A stretch of 43,118 bases of DNA from Gammaproteobacteria bacterium (GTDB taxonomy: Bacteria; Pseudomonadota; Gammaproteobacteria; Enterobacterales; Alteromonadaceae), in contig JAMCRH010000312.1 of NCBI GenBank assembly GCA_023380515.1, forward strand, positions 1 through 43,118. Direction: 5' to 3'. The notes under the pieces were generated by a model that was not told the DNA's origin, searched no databases, and saw only the letters and a list, made by a program, of their open reading frames with translations. The number at the start of each line of letters is the position of its first letter. Within the stretch, counting starts at the first letter, position 1. Made by a program: the position numbers and the translations under genes. This document shows, in pieces, positions 25,185-34,401 of this stretch.

Positions 25185-25504
25185 TGGCAGATATTTCGGT
25201 GAATAACCAGTTGCTCGGTCAACGTTTAGCCATGGATGTGACCCAGCTGGAAAGCATTAAAACCGTGAACCGCCACGACCCGAACGCTGGCTTAGGACAA
25301 GCGGCGGAAGAATTTGAAGCCTTGTTCTTGCACATGATGCTCAAAACCATGCGTGAAGCGAGTGGACCGTCGGAGTTATTTGATAGTCACGAACGCGATA
25401 CGCTCATGTCGATGCATGACGAACAACTAGCTCGTCACATGGCAACCAAAGGCATTGGCCTCGCGGAACAGTTGGTGCAACAGCTCAAACAGCCGCAAAA
25501 GTAA
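25184..25504 (+). CDS. flgJ: Single-domain FlgJ rod-capping protein, no muramidase domain
   Basis: 106 residues. It corresponds to the N-terminal rod-binding domain of FlgJ (EEFEALFLHMMLKTMREAS, about 45-63, then DTLMSMHDEQLARHMATKGIGLAEQLV). In enterobacteria, Vibrio and Pseudomonas FlgJ is about 310-400 residues and carries a C-terminal peptidoglycan hydrolase; here the protein stops right after the rod domain and only 80 bp remain before flgK, so no remnant is present. A separate cell-wall hydrolase must open the layer for the rod, as in single-domain alphaproteobacterial systems. Confidence 0.92.
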   Translation: MADISVNNQLLGQRLAMDVTQLESIKTVNRHDPNAGLGQAAEEFEALFLHMMLKTMREASGPSELFDSHERDTLMSMHDEQLARHMATKGIGLAEQLVQQLKQPQK

Positions 25505-25520
25505 AAGTGGTAGTTAGGGC

Positions 25521-25547
25521 TCAAGTTTGTTGTGCCGCTGCCGATAA
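25521..25547 (+). promoter_or_regulatory. Sigma-28 promoter of flgKL
   Basis: TCAA (25521-25524), 15 bp, GCCGATAA (25540-25547). The -10 is perfect and the -35 has one change from TAAA; the GTTT following the -35 also matches. It gives flgK and flgL late expression. Confidence 0.9.
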
Positions 25548-25584
25548 TTCTAAACAGATGAATTTGTTGTGAGGCTTTGTTTGT

Positions 25585-27186
25585 ATGAGTGTATTTAATA
25601 TTGGTGTTGGCGGGCTGCAAGCAGCACAAGCGGGCTTGTATGCGACCAGTAATAACATTGCCAATGTATACACCCCTGGTTACAACCGTGAAATCGTGCA
25701 GTTTGGCGAAAACAGCACGGGCGGTGTGAAATTGATGTCGATTGAACGTCAGTTTAATCAGTTTATCGCCTCACGACTCAACAGCGCCGAGAGCAATCTC
25801 AATGGCCTGAAAGCCTACCAAGCACAGATTAGCCAAATTGATAACCTGCTGTCCGATGCCGACGCCGGAATCGGTCCAATGCTGCAACGCTTCTACTCGG
25901 CGGTAAGTGACTTGTCGTCCAACCCTGCAGACGCGGCGGCGCGTGAAGGTGTGCTCGGAACGGCGAATAGTTTAACCGCACAGTTTCGCGCATTTAATAA
26001 CTATTTGAACGACATGCAAGGCGATATCAATGGTCAAATCGCCAGTGAAGTCACCAAAGCGAATGAGCTAGCTAAGCAAATTGCATCACTGAACGGTGAC
26101 ATTACCGCAATGCGTGCGGCGGCAGGACAAGAACCAAACATGTTGTTGAATCAGCGCGACCACGCGGTAGCTGAGCTCAGCAAGATCATGGACATTCGCG
26201 TCAATGCCCAAGGTAATGGCCAATACAATATTTCCTTTGGGAATGGCTTGTCGTTAGTTGCAGGTGAAACGGCGACAACGTTGCAGCCAATGCGTGATTC
26301 CGCCGACCCAAATCGTCTTACCCTTGGCTATATTAGCCGCACCGGCGCAAATATCCCGTTGGAAGAAGGTGTTTTCACACAGGGTACGCTTGGTGGCTTA
26401 ATGCAATTCCGCACAGAATCGTTGGACAAGCTGCAAGGTCAACTAGGCCAAATGGCTGTGTCGATGACGCAAGCTTACAACGAAGTACATAACGCCGGCT
26501 TTGACTTGAATGGTCAAGCGGGTGAAGACTTATTTACCATTGGTCAACCGCGAGTTAACTCACATAGCCGCAATGAAAGCGGAGTAGTCGCAACGGTTTC
26601 TTTTGAAAACGTCCAACAGCTCAACTCGTCTGCTTATGACGTCAACTTCAGCAATGGCGAGTTCACTGCGATTCGTCGCGACAATGGTCAAGCGGTTGCG
26701 GTAACGGTTAATCCTGACAACAGCATTAGTTTTGGTGGCCTGAACATGAGCTTCGATGGCACGCCGGAGAATGGTGATCGATTCCGTGTCTATCCGGTGC
26801 AAGATGTTGCTTCTGGTTTTGGCTTGAATATTACGGACGCTGCGAAATTAGCAGCTGCAACCTCGCCAAATAGCGGTGACAACACCAATGCGATGGAATT
26901 GCAGTCCTTACAGAACCGCGCGGTTGTGGGCGGTTCGGCGACGTTTACTCAAGCATATGCTGCCATTGTCAGTGACACCGGCACACGGATTAGTGTGTTG
27001 AATGCCAATTTAGCTGCCCAAGAAGGCCTAGCAGACCAATTACGAATGCTCCAGCAAGCCGAGTCTGGTGTGAATTTAGACGAAGAAGCCGCGAACTTAA
27101 TGCGTTATCAGCAATACTACCAAGCGAATGCACGGGTAATTCAGGCTGGTATTACGATTATGGAAGAGCTGCTGCAGCTACGCTAA
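25585..27186 (+). CDS. flgK: Hook-filament junction protein FlgK (HAP1)
   Basis: 533 residues. Begins SVFNIGVGGLQAAQAGLYATSNNIANVYTPGYNRE and ends with the coil NLDEEAANLMRYQQYYQANARVIQAGITIMEELLQLR, typical of FlgK. It is the first junction protein between hook and filament, exported with FlgN's help. It has its own sigma-28 promoter. The ATG is preceded by GTGAGG about 14 bp upstream. Confidence 0.95.
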   Translation: MSVFNIGVGGLQAAQAGLYATSNNIANVYTPGYNREIVQFGENSTGGVKLMSIERQFNQFIASRLNSAESNLNGLKAYQAQISQIDNLLSDADAGIGPMLQRFYSAVSDLSSNPADAAAREGVLGTANSLTAQFRAFNNYLNDMQGDINGQIASEVTKANELAKQIASLNGDITAMRAAAGQEPNMLLNQRDHAVAELSKIMDIRVNAQGNGQYNISFGNGLSLVAGETATTLQPMRDSADPNRLTLGYISRTGANIPLEEGVFTQGTLGGLMQFRTESLDKLQGQLGQMAVSMTQAYNEVHNAGFDLNGQAGEDLFTIGQPRVNSHSRNESGVVATVSFENVQQLNSSAYDVNFSNGEFTAIRRDNGQAVAVTVNPDNSISFGGLNMSFDGTPENGDRFRVYPVQDVASGFGLNITDAAKLAAATSPNSGDNTNAMELQSLQNRAVVGGSATFTQAYAAIVSDTGTRISVLNANLAAQEGLADQLRMLQQAESGVNLDEEAANLMRYQQYYQANARVIQAGITIMEELLQLR

Positions 27187-27202
27187 CGAATAAGGTGACC
27201 CC

Positions 27203-28414
27203 ATGCGAGTCAGTACACAGATTATTTTTGACCAAAACATGAAGTCGATGAGCCAGCAGCAGTCTGCGTTCATGAAAGTCGGTAACCAGTTAGCGACCGG
27301 TCGTCGGGTTGTGAATATCTCTGATGACCCACAAGCTGCCTCGCGGGCAGTGAACGTGCAGCAGTCCAAAGCGACGACGCAGCAAATGCTCGACGCTCGT
27401 GTTTCAGCACGGAATAACTTGTCACAGCAAGAAAGTGTTTTAAATGGCTTGGGCGACATGATCACGCGCTCAAAAACCTTGTTAGTGCAGGCGTCTAACG
27501 GTGCGATGAGTGAGTTGGATAAAGCGTCGATTGCTGCGGAACTGGAAGGGCTGTACGAAGCCATGATCGGCCAAGCGAACGTGACCGATGGTGTCGGCCG
27601 CTTCTTGTTTGCTGGCCAAAAAGACGACTCTGCGCCGGTGGTCAAAATTGACGGCCGTGCCCAGTTTGTGGCGGATATTGTGCCACGTGAGCAATTCATC
27701 GACGACAACCGCAAAATGACCGTTCGCGACACCGCTGAGCGCGTCTTCGCAGCAGCGCCCGGCAGCACCACGTACCACGTGAAAGTCGACAGTGCTAACC
27801 AAGGCACGCTGGTGGTAAATTCAACCAACGTACTGGATACCAGCAACCCACAGTTTGGTGAGAAATTTACCGTCGCGTTTGCTGATGACGGTGCAGGCGG
27901 CTTGACCTACTCGATTACAACTGCCGCAGGTGAGCAGGCAACCGGCGCGTTTAATGCCGGTGATGCGATCGAGTTCGGTGGTTTGCGCTTTGCCACATCA
28001 GGTACACCGAGTGCGGGTGATAGCTTTACCGCTGGCCGTGCCGCAGAAATGGATCCGAACCTGTTCCGCACCATGGAAGACGTGATTCAACAGCTTCGTC
28101 AGCCACTCGAAACCGACGAACAGCGCGCAGCGCAGCGCAACGTTTTAAGTGAGTCGATGCGCGAGCTCGACCACATGCTCGATAACATTTTGACCCGCCG
28201 CGCTTCAGTCGGCTCACGCTTGAACGAGCTCGACACTTTGGACTTAGTTGGCAACAACCGCTTGCTTGCCTATGAGCAAACATTGTCGGACTTAGTCGAC
28301 CTTGATTATGTGAAAGCAGCGTCTGACTACAGCATGCGCATGATTGGCCTACAAGCCGCACAAAAGACCTTTGTCGACATTAAAGGCATGAACTTGTTTG
28401 ATTATTTGCGCTAA
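27203..28414 (+). CDS. flgL: Hook-filament junction protein FlgL (HAP3)
   Basis: 403 residues. It has a flagellin-like N-terminus (MRVSTQIIFDQNMKSMSQQQSAFMKVGNQLATGRRVVNISDDPQAA) and C-terminus (YEQTLSDLVDLDYVKAASDYSMRMIGLQAAQKTFVDI). The middle, about 190-275, is the variable surface domain. At 403 residues it is longer than E. coli FlgL (317) but usual for polar systems. It follows flgK by 16 bp and ends the plus-strand block at a terminator. Confidence 0.94.
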   Translation: MRVSTQIIFDQNMKSMSQQQSAFMKVGNQLATGRRVVNISDDPQAASRAVNVQQSKATTQQMLDARVSARNNLSQQESVLNGLGDMITRSKTLLVQASNGAMSELDKASIAAELEGLYEAMIGQANVTDGVGRFLFAGQKDDSAPVVKIDGRAQFVADIVPREQFIDDNRKMTVRDTAERVFAAAPGSTTYHVKVDSANQGTLVVNSTNVLDTSNPQFGEKFTVAFADDGAGGLTYSITTAAGEQATGAFNAGDAIEFGGLRFATSGTPSAGDSFTAGRAAEMDPNLFRTMEDVIQQLRQPLETDEQRAAQRNVLSESMRELDHMLDNILTRRASVGSRLNELDTLDLVGNNRLLAYEQTLSDLVDLDYVKAASDYSMRMIGLQAAQKTFVDIKGMNLFDYLR

Positions 28415-28464
28415 TTCGAGCGCCGATTTCTATCCCCTCGCAATTCGCGACTTTGCTGTTTAGC

Positions 28465-28497
28465 ACACCCAGTTCACAGCGTTGACTGGGTGTTTTT
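28465..28497 (+). terminator. Rho-independent terminator after flgL
   Basis: A perfect 9-bp stem, ACACCCAGT (28465-28473) with ACTGGGTGT (28485-28493), is followed by T4 immediately after the stem. On the minus strand no T-run follows, so it serves flgL, not fliR. Confidence 0.85.
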
Positions 28498-28510
28498 CTA
28501 TGTGTTGCTT

Positions 28511-29308
28511 TTAGGTCACAGGTATTGGTGCGAGGGCATGAATCAGCTCGTCAACAAACGAAATCGCTTGGGCAAACAAGCCTTGGAGGAAGCCGCCGAG
28601 GTTGGTGGTGAGGATCATCAATAAGAACAAACCCATGGTCAATGACATAGGGAAACCAATCGAGAAGACCGTTAGCTGCGGCGCCGAGCGGTTCAGAATG
28701 CCGAGGGTAATGTTGATAATTAGCAGTGCGCCAAATACAGGTAGCGCTAACAAAATACCGCTAATAAAAACAATGCTGCCAAAACGCGCTAGTGTGTCAA
28801 ACGCTGAAAGGTTTAAGCCGGCAGTACCAATGGGCAAATGCTGAAACGAAAAAGCCAGCACCTCGATCATCATTAAGTGCACGTTGAGCGCCAAATACAT
28901 CAGCATCGCGAAGGTGTGCAAAACGCGTGATAAAACCATGCTGTTCGTGCCGCTGTCGGGCGAAAAGAAGGTCGCAAAGGCGAGGCCCATTTGTAAGCCG
29001 ATAAACTCACCAGCAGCCATGACAGCGGCTAACGTGATTTGCATGACAAGGCCAATGGCAACGCCAATGAGCATTTGCTCAACGATGATGCCAAATGCGG
29101 CCCAAGACCATAATGGGATGTCCGGCATGGGCGGAAGAATAGGGCTGATGACAATGGCGAGCAGGGCAGCAAAGCCAATTTTAAGCTGATTTGGTATCCG
29201 CGAATGACCCAATATCGGCGCAATTGCCATGAAGCCAAGTACACGCACCAGCGGCCAGAAAAATGCGGCTATCCATTCTTGCAGCTGTGTAAACGTGACT
29301 TCAATCAT
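28511..29308 (-). CDS. fliR: Flagellar export gate protein FliR
   Basis: 265 residues with about six hydrophobic segments, as in FliR of the type III export gate (FliPQR core). Segment ALLAIVISPILPPMP and LGILNRSAPQLTVFSIGFPM are typical. It ends the fliF-R operon. In most polar clusters flhB follows; here the gene meets the flgL terminator instead, so flhB is elsewhere. Confidence 0.94.
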   Translation of the reverse strand: MIEVTFTQLQEWIAAFFWPLVRVLGFMAIAPILGHSRIPNQLKIGFAALLAIVISPILPPMPDIPLWSWAAFGIIVEQMLIGVAIGLVMQITLAAVMAAGEFIGLQMGLAFATFFSPDSGTNSMVLSRVLHTFAMLMYLALNVHLMMIEVLAFSFQHLPIGTAGLNLSAFDTLARFGSIVFISGILLALPVFGALLIINITLGILNRSAPQLTVFSIGFPMSLTMGLFLLMILTTNLGGFLQGLFAQAISFVDELIHALAPIPVT

Positions 29309-29345
29309 ACGGGTTCCAGCCTACCGATAAGCGCATGGCGGCGGA

Positions 29346-29615
29346 CTAGGAAACCATGAGCGGAATATTGGTAAACAGCTCACGGGTAAAGTCCATAATC
29401 AATTGCAGCAGCAGCGGACCGATAATAACGAGAACAATCACCACGCCTAAGATCTTGGGAATAAATGATAAGGTCATTTCGTTAATTTGCGTGGCAGCCT
29501 GAAACAAGCTCACCGTTAAACCAATCAGCAGGGCAGTTAACAACAGTGGGCCGGCGAGATAAAGCGTGACGCGCATACCTTGATAGGCGATGGTCATGAC
29601 TTGTTCTGGTGACAT
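29346..29615 (-). CDS. fliQ: Flagellar export gate protein FliQ
   Basis: 89 residues with two membrane helices, the standard FliQ size. Starts MSPEQVMTIAYQGMRVTLYL. It is a member of the FliPQR inner-membrane export gate. The gap to fliR is 37 bp and to fliP 15 bp. Confidence 0.95.
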   Translation of the reverse strand: MSPEQVMTIAYQGMRVTLYLAGPLLLTALLIGLTVSLFQAATQINEMTLSFIPKILGVVIVLVIIGPLLLQLIMDFTRELFTNIPLMVS

Positions 29616-29630
29616 TGCTCAACCTCCTCG

Positions 29631-30377
29631 CTAGACAAAAAAGCTTTGGGCTAAGGAACCCACAAGCAGTTGCCAACCGTCGACTAACACAAACAACATG
29701 AGTTTGAACGGCAGTGAAATCGTTGCTGGTGGTACCATCATCATACCGAGCGACATCAAGACACTCGCAACGACCAGGTCGATAATCAGAAATGGAATGA
29801 AAATAGTGAAACCAATCTGAAACGCAGTCTTCAATTCACTAGTAACAAAAGAGGGAATTAAAACGTGCATCGGCACTTCTTCTGGGCCAGCGACAGGCCC
29901 GATATCGGCTAAGCGAATGAACAAGGCCAAGTCGTCTTGGCGCGTTTGTGCAAGCATAAACTCACGCAATGGCTCACTGGCGAGAGTCATAAACTGCTCA
30001 AACGTAATGGTGTCTTCAGTGAGCGGCACCCAAGCGACTTCGTAAATTTGGCTGAGTACCGGCGACATAATAAAAAAGGTCAAAAACAAGGCGAGCCCGA
30101 GCAGCACTTGGTTCGGTGGTGCCGACTGCGTACCCATCGCGGTACGTAACAAGCCAAACACAATAATCACGCGGGTAAAACTGGTCATCATTAACAGCAT
30201 GGCTGGCAAAAATGCCATACTGCTTAATAGCAATAAGGTTTGCAGCGGTACTGACCATTGCTGGCTGCCGTCTTCTGCGGTTTGGCTGGTAATAGTTGGT
30301 AGCGCTTGGGCAAAGGCGTCGGCCGGTAGCCAAGCAAAAATACTCAAGCCAAGGATGGTCCACAACATACGACGCAT
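29631..30377 (-). CDS. fliP: Flagellar export gate protein FliP
   Basis: 248 residues. A cleavable signal peptide (near AFA-QAL, about residue 24) is typical of FliP; then four helices and a periplasmic domain. Signatures: [43 protein letters not shown] and [33 protein letters not shown] precedes the ATG. The gap to fliO is 3 bp. Confidence 0.96.
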   Translation of the reverse strand: MRRMLWTILGLSIFAWLPADAFAQALPTITSQTAEDGSQQWSVPLQTLLLLSSMAFLPAMLLMMTSFTRVIIVFGLLRTAMGTQSAPPNQVLLGLALFLTFFIMSPVLSQIYEVAWVPLTEDTITFEQFMTLASEPLREFMLAQTRQDDLALFIRLADIGPVAGPEEVPMHVLIPSFVTSELKTAFQIGFTIFIPFLIIDLVVASVLMSLGMMMVPPATISLPFKLMLFVLVDGWQLLVGSLAQSFFV

Positions 30378-30380
30378 GGA

Positions 30381-30794
30381 TTAACTCCCAGACTTTGGAC
30401 GGGTAAGTGAATTCTTCAACAGCTGGGCAAAGCTAGGTGTTTGGGACTGACTGTTGGTCGCACCTTCGACTGTTTGCTCTTCAGCATCAGCAGGGATTTC
30501 GCTTTCACTGAGTGCGGTAACGTTCTGAGCGGTCACCCCAAGCGCTACGCGTTTACCGAGCATGTCGACGATCACCACTTTCTCTTTTGGACCCACAGTG
30601 GCGCTGGCGACAATGCGAATGTCTGAACCAGCAACCGGCAGATAACTGCTGCCAAAGCGGCGCACTAACCACGCGCACATTAAGATAAAGACAATGATTG
30701 CGAACAGTGTGAACGACACTTTCCCAAGCGTAGCTAAGCCTGACGCCATGTCTGGCGTGGCGGCTGTTTGCGTAAGTGTCGAGGTGGCGCTCAT
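30381..30794 (-). CDS. fliO: Flagellar biosynthesis protein FliO
   Basis: 137 residues, one membrane helix (about 27-47) and a C-terminal cytoplasmic domain with VGPKEKVVIVDMLGKRVALGVTAQNVTAL, the recognisable FliO core. It assists assembly of FliP into the export gate. Low conservation in this family; its position between fliN and fliP confirms the call. Confidence 0.92.
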   Translation of the reverse strand: MSATSTLTQTAATPDMASGLATLGKVSFTLFAIIVFILMCAWLVRRFGSSYLPVAGSDIRIVASATVGPKEKVVIVDMLGKRVALGVTAQNVTALSESEIPADAEEQTVEGATNSQSQTPSFAQLLKNSLTRPKSGS

Positions 30795-30816
30795 AGCGGT
30801 TGGTTTCTCTGTGGGC

Positions 30817-31218
30817 TTAACGATTCAGCTTTTGCACGCGCTCAGCCGGGGTGACAATTTCAGTAATCCGAATACCGTATTTGTCATCGAGCACCACGAC
30901 TTCACCTTGCGCAATTAAATAACCGTTGATCAAGATATCCATGGGTTCGCCGGCTAAGCCGTCAAGTTCCACCACCGAGCCCTGAGCTAAGTCGAGCAAT
31001 TGCTTAATGGTAATGCGGGTGCGGCCAAGCTCAACGCTCAACCGTACCGGAATATCCATGATGATATCGAGCTCATTGGCAGCTGCACGCTGAGCATTGT
31101 CTTGCAGTGGTTTGAAAACTTGGTCACTGGCTTTTCCGCTCAGGCCTTCTTCTTGTGCTGCATCTTCCCAAGCGTCGTTCGACTGCTCAGGTTGGTCATT
31201 CTTTGGCGTATCACTCAT
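30817..31218 (-). CDS. fliN: Flagellar motor switch protein FliN
   Basis: 133 residues from the ATG at 31218, preceded by GAGGA at 8 bp; an in-frame TTG at 31224 is less likely. C-terminal SpoA domain: LDIIMDIPVRLSVELGRTRITIKQLLDLAQGSVVELDGLAGEPMDILINGYLIAQGEVVVLDDKYGIRITEI is characteristic. It is a C-ring component that docks the export ATPase and CheY-P. The N-terminal 45 residues are acidic and disordered. Overlaps the fliM stop by 8 bp. Confidence 0.95.
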   Translation of the reverse strand: MSDTPKNDQPEQSNDAWEDAAQEEGLSGKASDQVFKPLQDNAQRAAANELDIIMDIPVRLSVELGRTRITIKQLLDLAQGSVVELDGLAGEPMDILINGYLIAQGEVVVLDDKYGIRITEIVTPAERVQKLNR

Positions 31219-32293
31219 TTTCAAAATCCTCAGCAGGGGCTTTAAATACCGAGCCTATTTCCCGCTTCTGGGTAGGCATAACATGATTTTCTAGCACTTT
31301 TTCAACGCGCAATGCACGATGATCATTCACAGCGCCATATTCGCATTCAAGTACCGGGATGCCGCTCACTGTCGCCGTTACTGTGGTGGGTAACTCAACA
31401 GGCAGCACATCACCAACTTTCAATCCCATAATCTGTGGTAAGCGCACAGGAATTTGCAAAAACTCAGAAACCAGCTCGACTTCGGACTCTTGAATTTCTT
31501 GGCTAAAGCGTTTGCGCCAAGCTTGGTCTGAAGAGCTTGAACCGTCCGCCCGCAAATTCGTTAAGCGGTCGCGCAGGGGCTCGATCATCGAATAGGGCAT
31601 ACAAATCTGGAAATTTGCTTCTAAGTGTCCGACCTCTAAATGGAAGGTGGTCGCAATAACAAGTTCACTTGGTGAGGTTGTTATGCTGGCAAACTTAGGT
31701 TGCATTTCCGAGCGAATGTAGCTCATTTTGATCTGAAAAACGGTTCGCCATGCTTCTTGGTATGCATCCATGGCTAAATTTAGCACACGATTAATAATCC
31801 GCTGCTCAGTGGCGGTAAATTCACGAATTTCGTTACGTGAAATTAAACGGCCATCGCCACCAAACAGGTTTTCGACGATCATCGACACCATGTTGTGCGG
31901 AAACACAATTAACGCTGTACCGCGTAATGGCTTCATGGAGACAATATTGAGGTTAATCGGGCTTGGGATATTGTCAGAAAAGTCTTGGAAACGCTGGTAA
32001 CGCACCGACTCGACTGTGATGTCAGCGTTACGGCGTAACAAGTTAAACAAGTTCATGCGGAATTGGCGCGCGAACCGTTCGTTAATAATTTCAAGGGTAT
32101 GCAAACGCTCGCGCACAACACGATGCTGCGAGCCTGGGTCGAATGGCCGCTCGTTCACTTGTTTTTGTTTCACACCGCTAGAGCGCTCGCTGCGCGTCGA
32201 CGTTTTCACGTCTTGCGCAGGCGCTTTAGGCTTCGATATTGCACCTAAAAGCTGGTCAATATCGTGCTGTGAAAGCGGTTTGTCACCCGACAT
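31211..32293 (-). CDS. fliM: Flagellar motor switch protein FliM
   Basis: 360 residues from the ATG at 32293, chosen because AAGGGG lies 9 bp before it; the in-frame GTG at 32299 is too close to that site. The N-terminal CheY-binding peptide is LSQHDIDQLLG; then a linker, the middle domain (FRMNLFNLLRRNADITVESVRYQRFQDFSDNIPSPINLNIVSM) and the C-terminal SpoA domain. It forms the C-ring and receives the chemotaxis signal. Confidence 0.95.
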   Translation of the reverse strand: MSGDKPLSQHDIDQLLGAISKPKAPAQDVKTSTRSERSSGVKQKQVNERPFDPGSQHRVVRERLHTLEIINERFARQFRMNLFNLLRRNADITVESVRYQRFQDFSDNIPSPINLNIVSMKPLRGTALIVFPHNMVSMIVENLFGGDGRLISRNEIREFTATEQRIINRVLNLAMDAYQEAWRTVFQIKMSYIRSEMQPKFASITTSPSELVIATTFHLEVGHLEANFQICMPYSMIEPLRDRLTNLRADGSSSSDQAWRKRFSQEIQESEVELVSEFLQIPVRLPQIMGLKVGDVLPVELPTTVTATVSGIPVLECEYGAVNDHRALRVEKVLENHVMPTQKREIGSVFKAPAEDFENE

Positions 32294-32310
32294 AGTCACT
32301 TGCCCCTTGG

Positions 32311-32811
32311 TTACTGAACAATGAACTCAGTAAACAGTACGTTGTGAATTAAAATCTCTTGGCCGTTGCTATACGGCTCGCTTAAACGCTGCTTCACCAA
32401 CTCGGCTAATTCGAGTTTGCCTTCTTGGTTACTGATGTATTCTGCGTTCATACCTGACAATAAGAGCAATAAACGGCTACGAATCTGTGCCATGTTGGCC
32501 ATAATGGTTTCGCGACTAATGCCGTCTTGTACTTCAACGGTAATCGCCGTGTACAAAATTCGTGGCCCAAACTGGTCGCTGCGTAGGTTCACTGACAGTG
32601 GTTCAAGCTTAACCAATACCGGTGCTGGCGCTTGTTGGCTTGGACCGATGTGTCCTTGTAACGCTGCCAGTGTGGTGTTTCTGGTGTCGAGCAATAACCA
32701 TGTATTAACGCCGACCGCAGCAACAAGTAAAACGACCAATGCGGTAAGTACCAGCACGATCGAATTCTGTTTGTCGCCTTTCTCTTTTTTCTGTGCTTGT
32801 GGTTTAGCCAT
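32311..32811 (-). CDS. fliL: Flagellar basal body protein FliL
   Basis: 166 residues with a basic N-terminus, one membrane helix (about 18-40) and a periplasmic domain with VKLEPLSVNLRSDQFGPRILYTAITVEV. FliL surrounds the stators and supports torque. It starts about 96 bp from the fliK stop, the largest gap within the operon. TTGGTT and TAATGA, 16 bp apart in that gap on the minus strand, could be a weak internal promoter. Confidence 0.92.
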   Translation of the reverse strand: MAKPQAQKKEKGDKQNSIVLVLTALVVLLVAAVGVNTWLLLDTRNTTLAALQGHIGPSQQAPAPVLVKLEPLSVNLRSDQFGPRILYTAITVEVQDGISRETIMANMAQIRSRLLLLLSGMNAEYISNQEGKLELAELVKQRLSEPYSNGQEILIHNVLFTEFIVQ

Positions 32812-32907
32812 GCAATTACCCTTGCTCTAATTCATTTCATTATGCGTCAAAGCGCGTCAACCAAAAGCTTAAATAAAAGCGCTTGAGACGGCTATTTCAC
32901 TCGTCAA

Positions 32908-34398
32908 CTATGCAAACAGGTCAACTCGCCCAGGACCAACTTGCAGTTGAACTTCATTTTCTACTGGAATATCAGCTGAGTTATCGGCTAGTTGCGAAGT
33001 TTCTGAACCTTGTGTGGCGTTATTTTCGCGACTAGCGGTTTGCTGTTCTTGCTGACCGTGATCACTGACCGAACTTTCATTCAAATCAATACCTTGTTCT
33101 GCGAGTAACTCACGCAACTGCGGCAGGGCTTGCTCAACCGCTTGGCGAACTTGGCTGTGGTTTGACATAAACTGTAACTGCGCAGCTTGATCCTCGACTT
33201 TCATCGTGATCATCAGTGGTCCTAACTCGGCTGGGTGCAGACGTAAGCGCACGACTTGATCGCCATGAAAACGCATATTCACCAATTGATTGACTTGTTC
33301 GCCTACTTGCTGACTAAGCTGCGCTTGCCATGCCGGGGTAGCGAGTGGTGCCGTTAGTGCACCTTGCGGCGTTGCTTGGCTGCTAGCAGTTTGCGTCATG
33401 GCTTGTGCATTCATTTGTGCGGCCAGTTGTGCAGCATTTGCTTCCGCGGTCGCAACGCCAGTTAATCCTTCGCTAGCACCAATGACCATACCCGAGGTCG
33501 CTGCCGCGTTGGTAGCGCTGGTTGCATTGAGAGAGCTTGGTTGACCTTGCGCTTGTGCTGTCGCACTGATGAGCGGTGCCACCGAGGTCATGGTTGCTGT
33601 ATTTATTTGCGCACGACTATCCAGTTGGGTTAACGGCGTTTCGTTTGCTTGCGCTTGACTGCCATTTGCGGTGGTGTTGATTCGTGCGACTTGTGCGTGC
33701 GCTTGCTGAATTCGTTCGAGTGCCGCCATTAACGGGCTATTACTTGCAACCTGAACGGTTTGAGTTGCGCTAACGCCAGCAAATACGCCGGAGGTTCCAT
33801 TTCCTGCCGCAGTAGCCTCAGAGGTAAGGCGTGCGCCGGCCTGACTGTCGTGTGCCAAATTGGCGCCTTGCGTAGCTGCTGCTGTCGCTGGTGTGGCAAT
33901 TGCTTGTGCATGACTTGCTGACAGAGCTGCGCCATTCGTTGTTGCCGTTGCTTGTGCCGTTGGGGCTTGAACTGATTGGCCTGATAGGTTCGGGTCGTTC
34001 AGTTGTTGCGGCAACGGCAATGCGTATTCGGGATCGCCCGGCAGCGGTTCAGCAATAACCTCGTCGATTGGCAGTTCAGGCGTTATGTCGACCGGTTGAG
34101 CTATAACGGGCGCTTCGCCGGGAACCTTACCTGGCGTTTCACCCGGCAAAATGCCCGGAAGTACGCCCGGTAATGTGATTGGTACTTCTGGTTGTCCCGG
34201 TTGCCCAGGCTGCCCAGGTTGATTACGCAGCACGTCGATAAATTGGAGCTGTTGAACTTGATCCGCTGGCGCAGCGCCACCGAGCTTTTGCCCTTTGCCG
34301 TGACCTTGCTGCAGGCCATTCATTGCATTCGCAAGCGACCCGTTTTTCGAACCGGCTGACGCCCCTGACGGCATACCTTTGAGCATGATGTCCAACAT
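32908..34398 (-). CDS. fliK: Flagellar hook-length control protein FliK
   Basis: 496 residues. The N-terminal half is low complexity: a Pro-Gly region (about 55-98, with three PGQ repeats and PGVLPGILPGETPGKVPGE), then a long Ala/Gln/Thr/Ser-rich stretch. The C-terminal switch domain (about 385-460) shows LHPAELGPLMITMKVEDQAAQLQF and QALPQLRELLAEQGIDL, which identify FliK. It measures hook length and switches FlhB to late substrates. Composition-biased ruler regions evolve fast in this family. Confidence 0.9.
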   Translation of the reverse strand: MLDIMLKGMPSGASAGSKNGSLANAMNGLQQGHGKGQKLGGAAPADQVQQLQFIDVLRNQPGQPGQPGQPEVPITLPGVLPGILPGETPGKVPGEAPVIAQPVDITPELPIDEVIAEPLPGDPEYALPLPQQLNDPNLSGQSVQAPTAQATATTNGAALSASHAQAIATPATAAATQGANLAHDSQAGARLTSEATAAGNGTSGVFAGVSATQTVQVASNSPLMAALERIQQAHAQVARINTTANGSQAQANETPLTQLDSRAQINTATMTSVAPLISATAQAQGQPSSLNATSATNAAATSGMVIGASEGLTGVATAEANAAQLAAQMNAQAMTQTASSQATPQGALTAPLATPAWQAQLSQQVGEQVNQLVNMRFHGDQVVRLRLHPAELGPLMITMKVEDQAAQLQFMSNHSQVRQAVEQALPQLRELLAEQGIDLNESSVSDHGQQEQQTASRENNATQGSETSQLADNSADIPVENEVQLQVGPGRVDLFA

Positions 34399-34401
34399 GA
34401 C

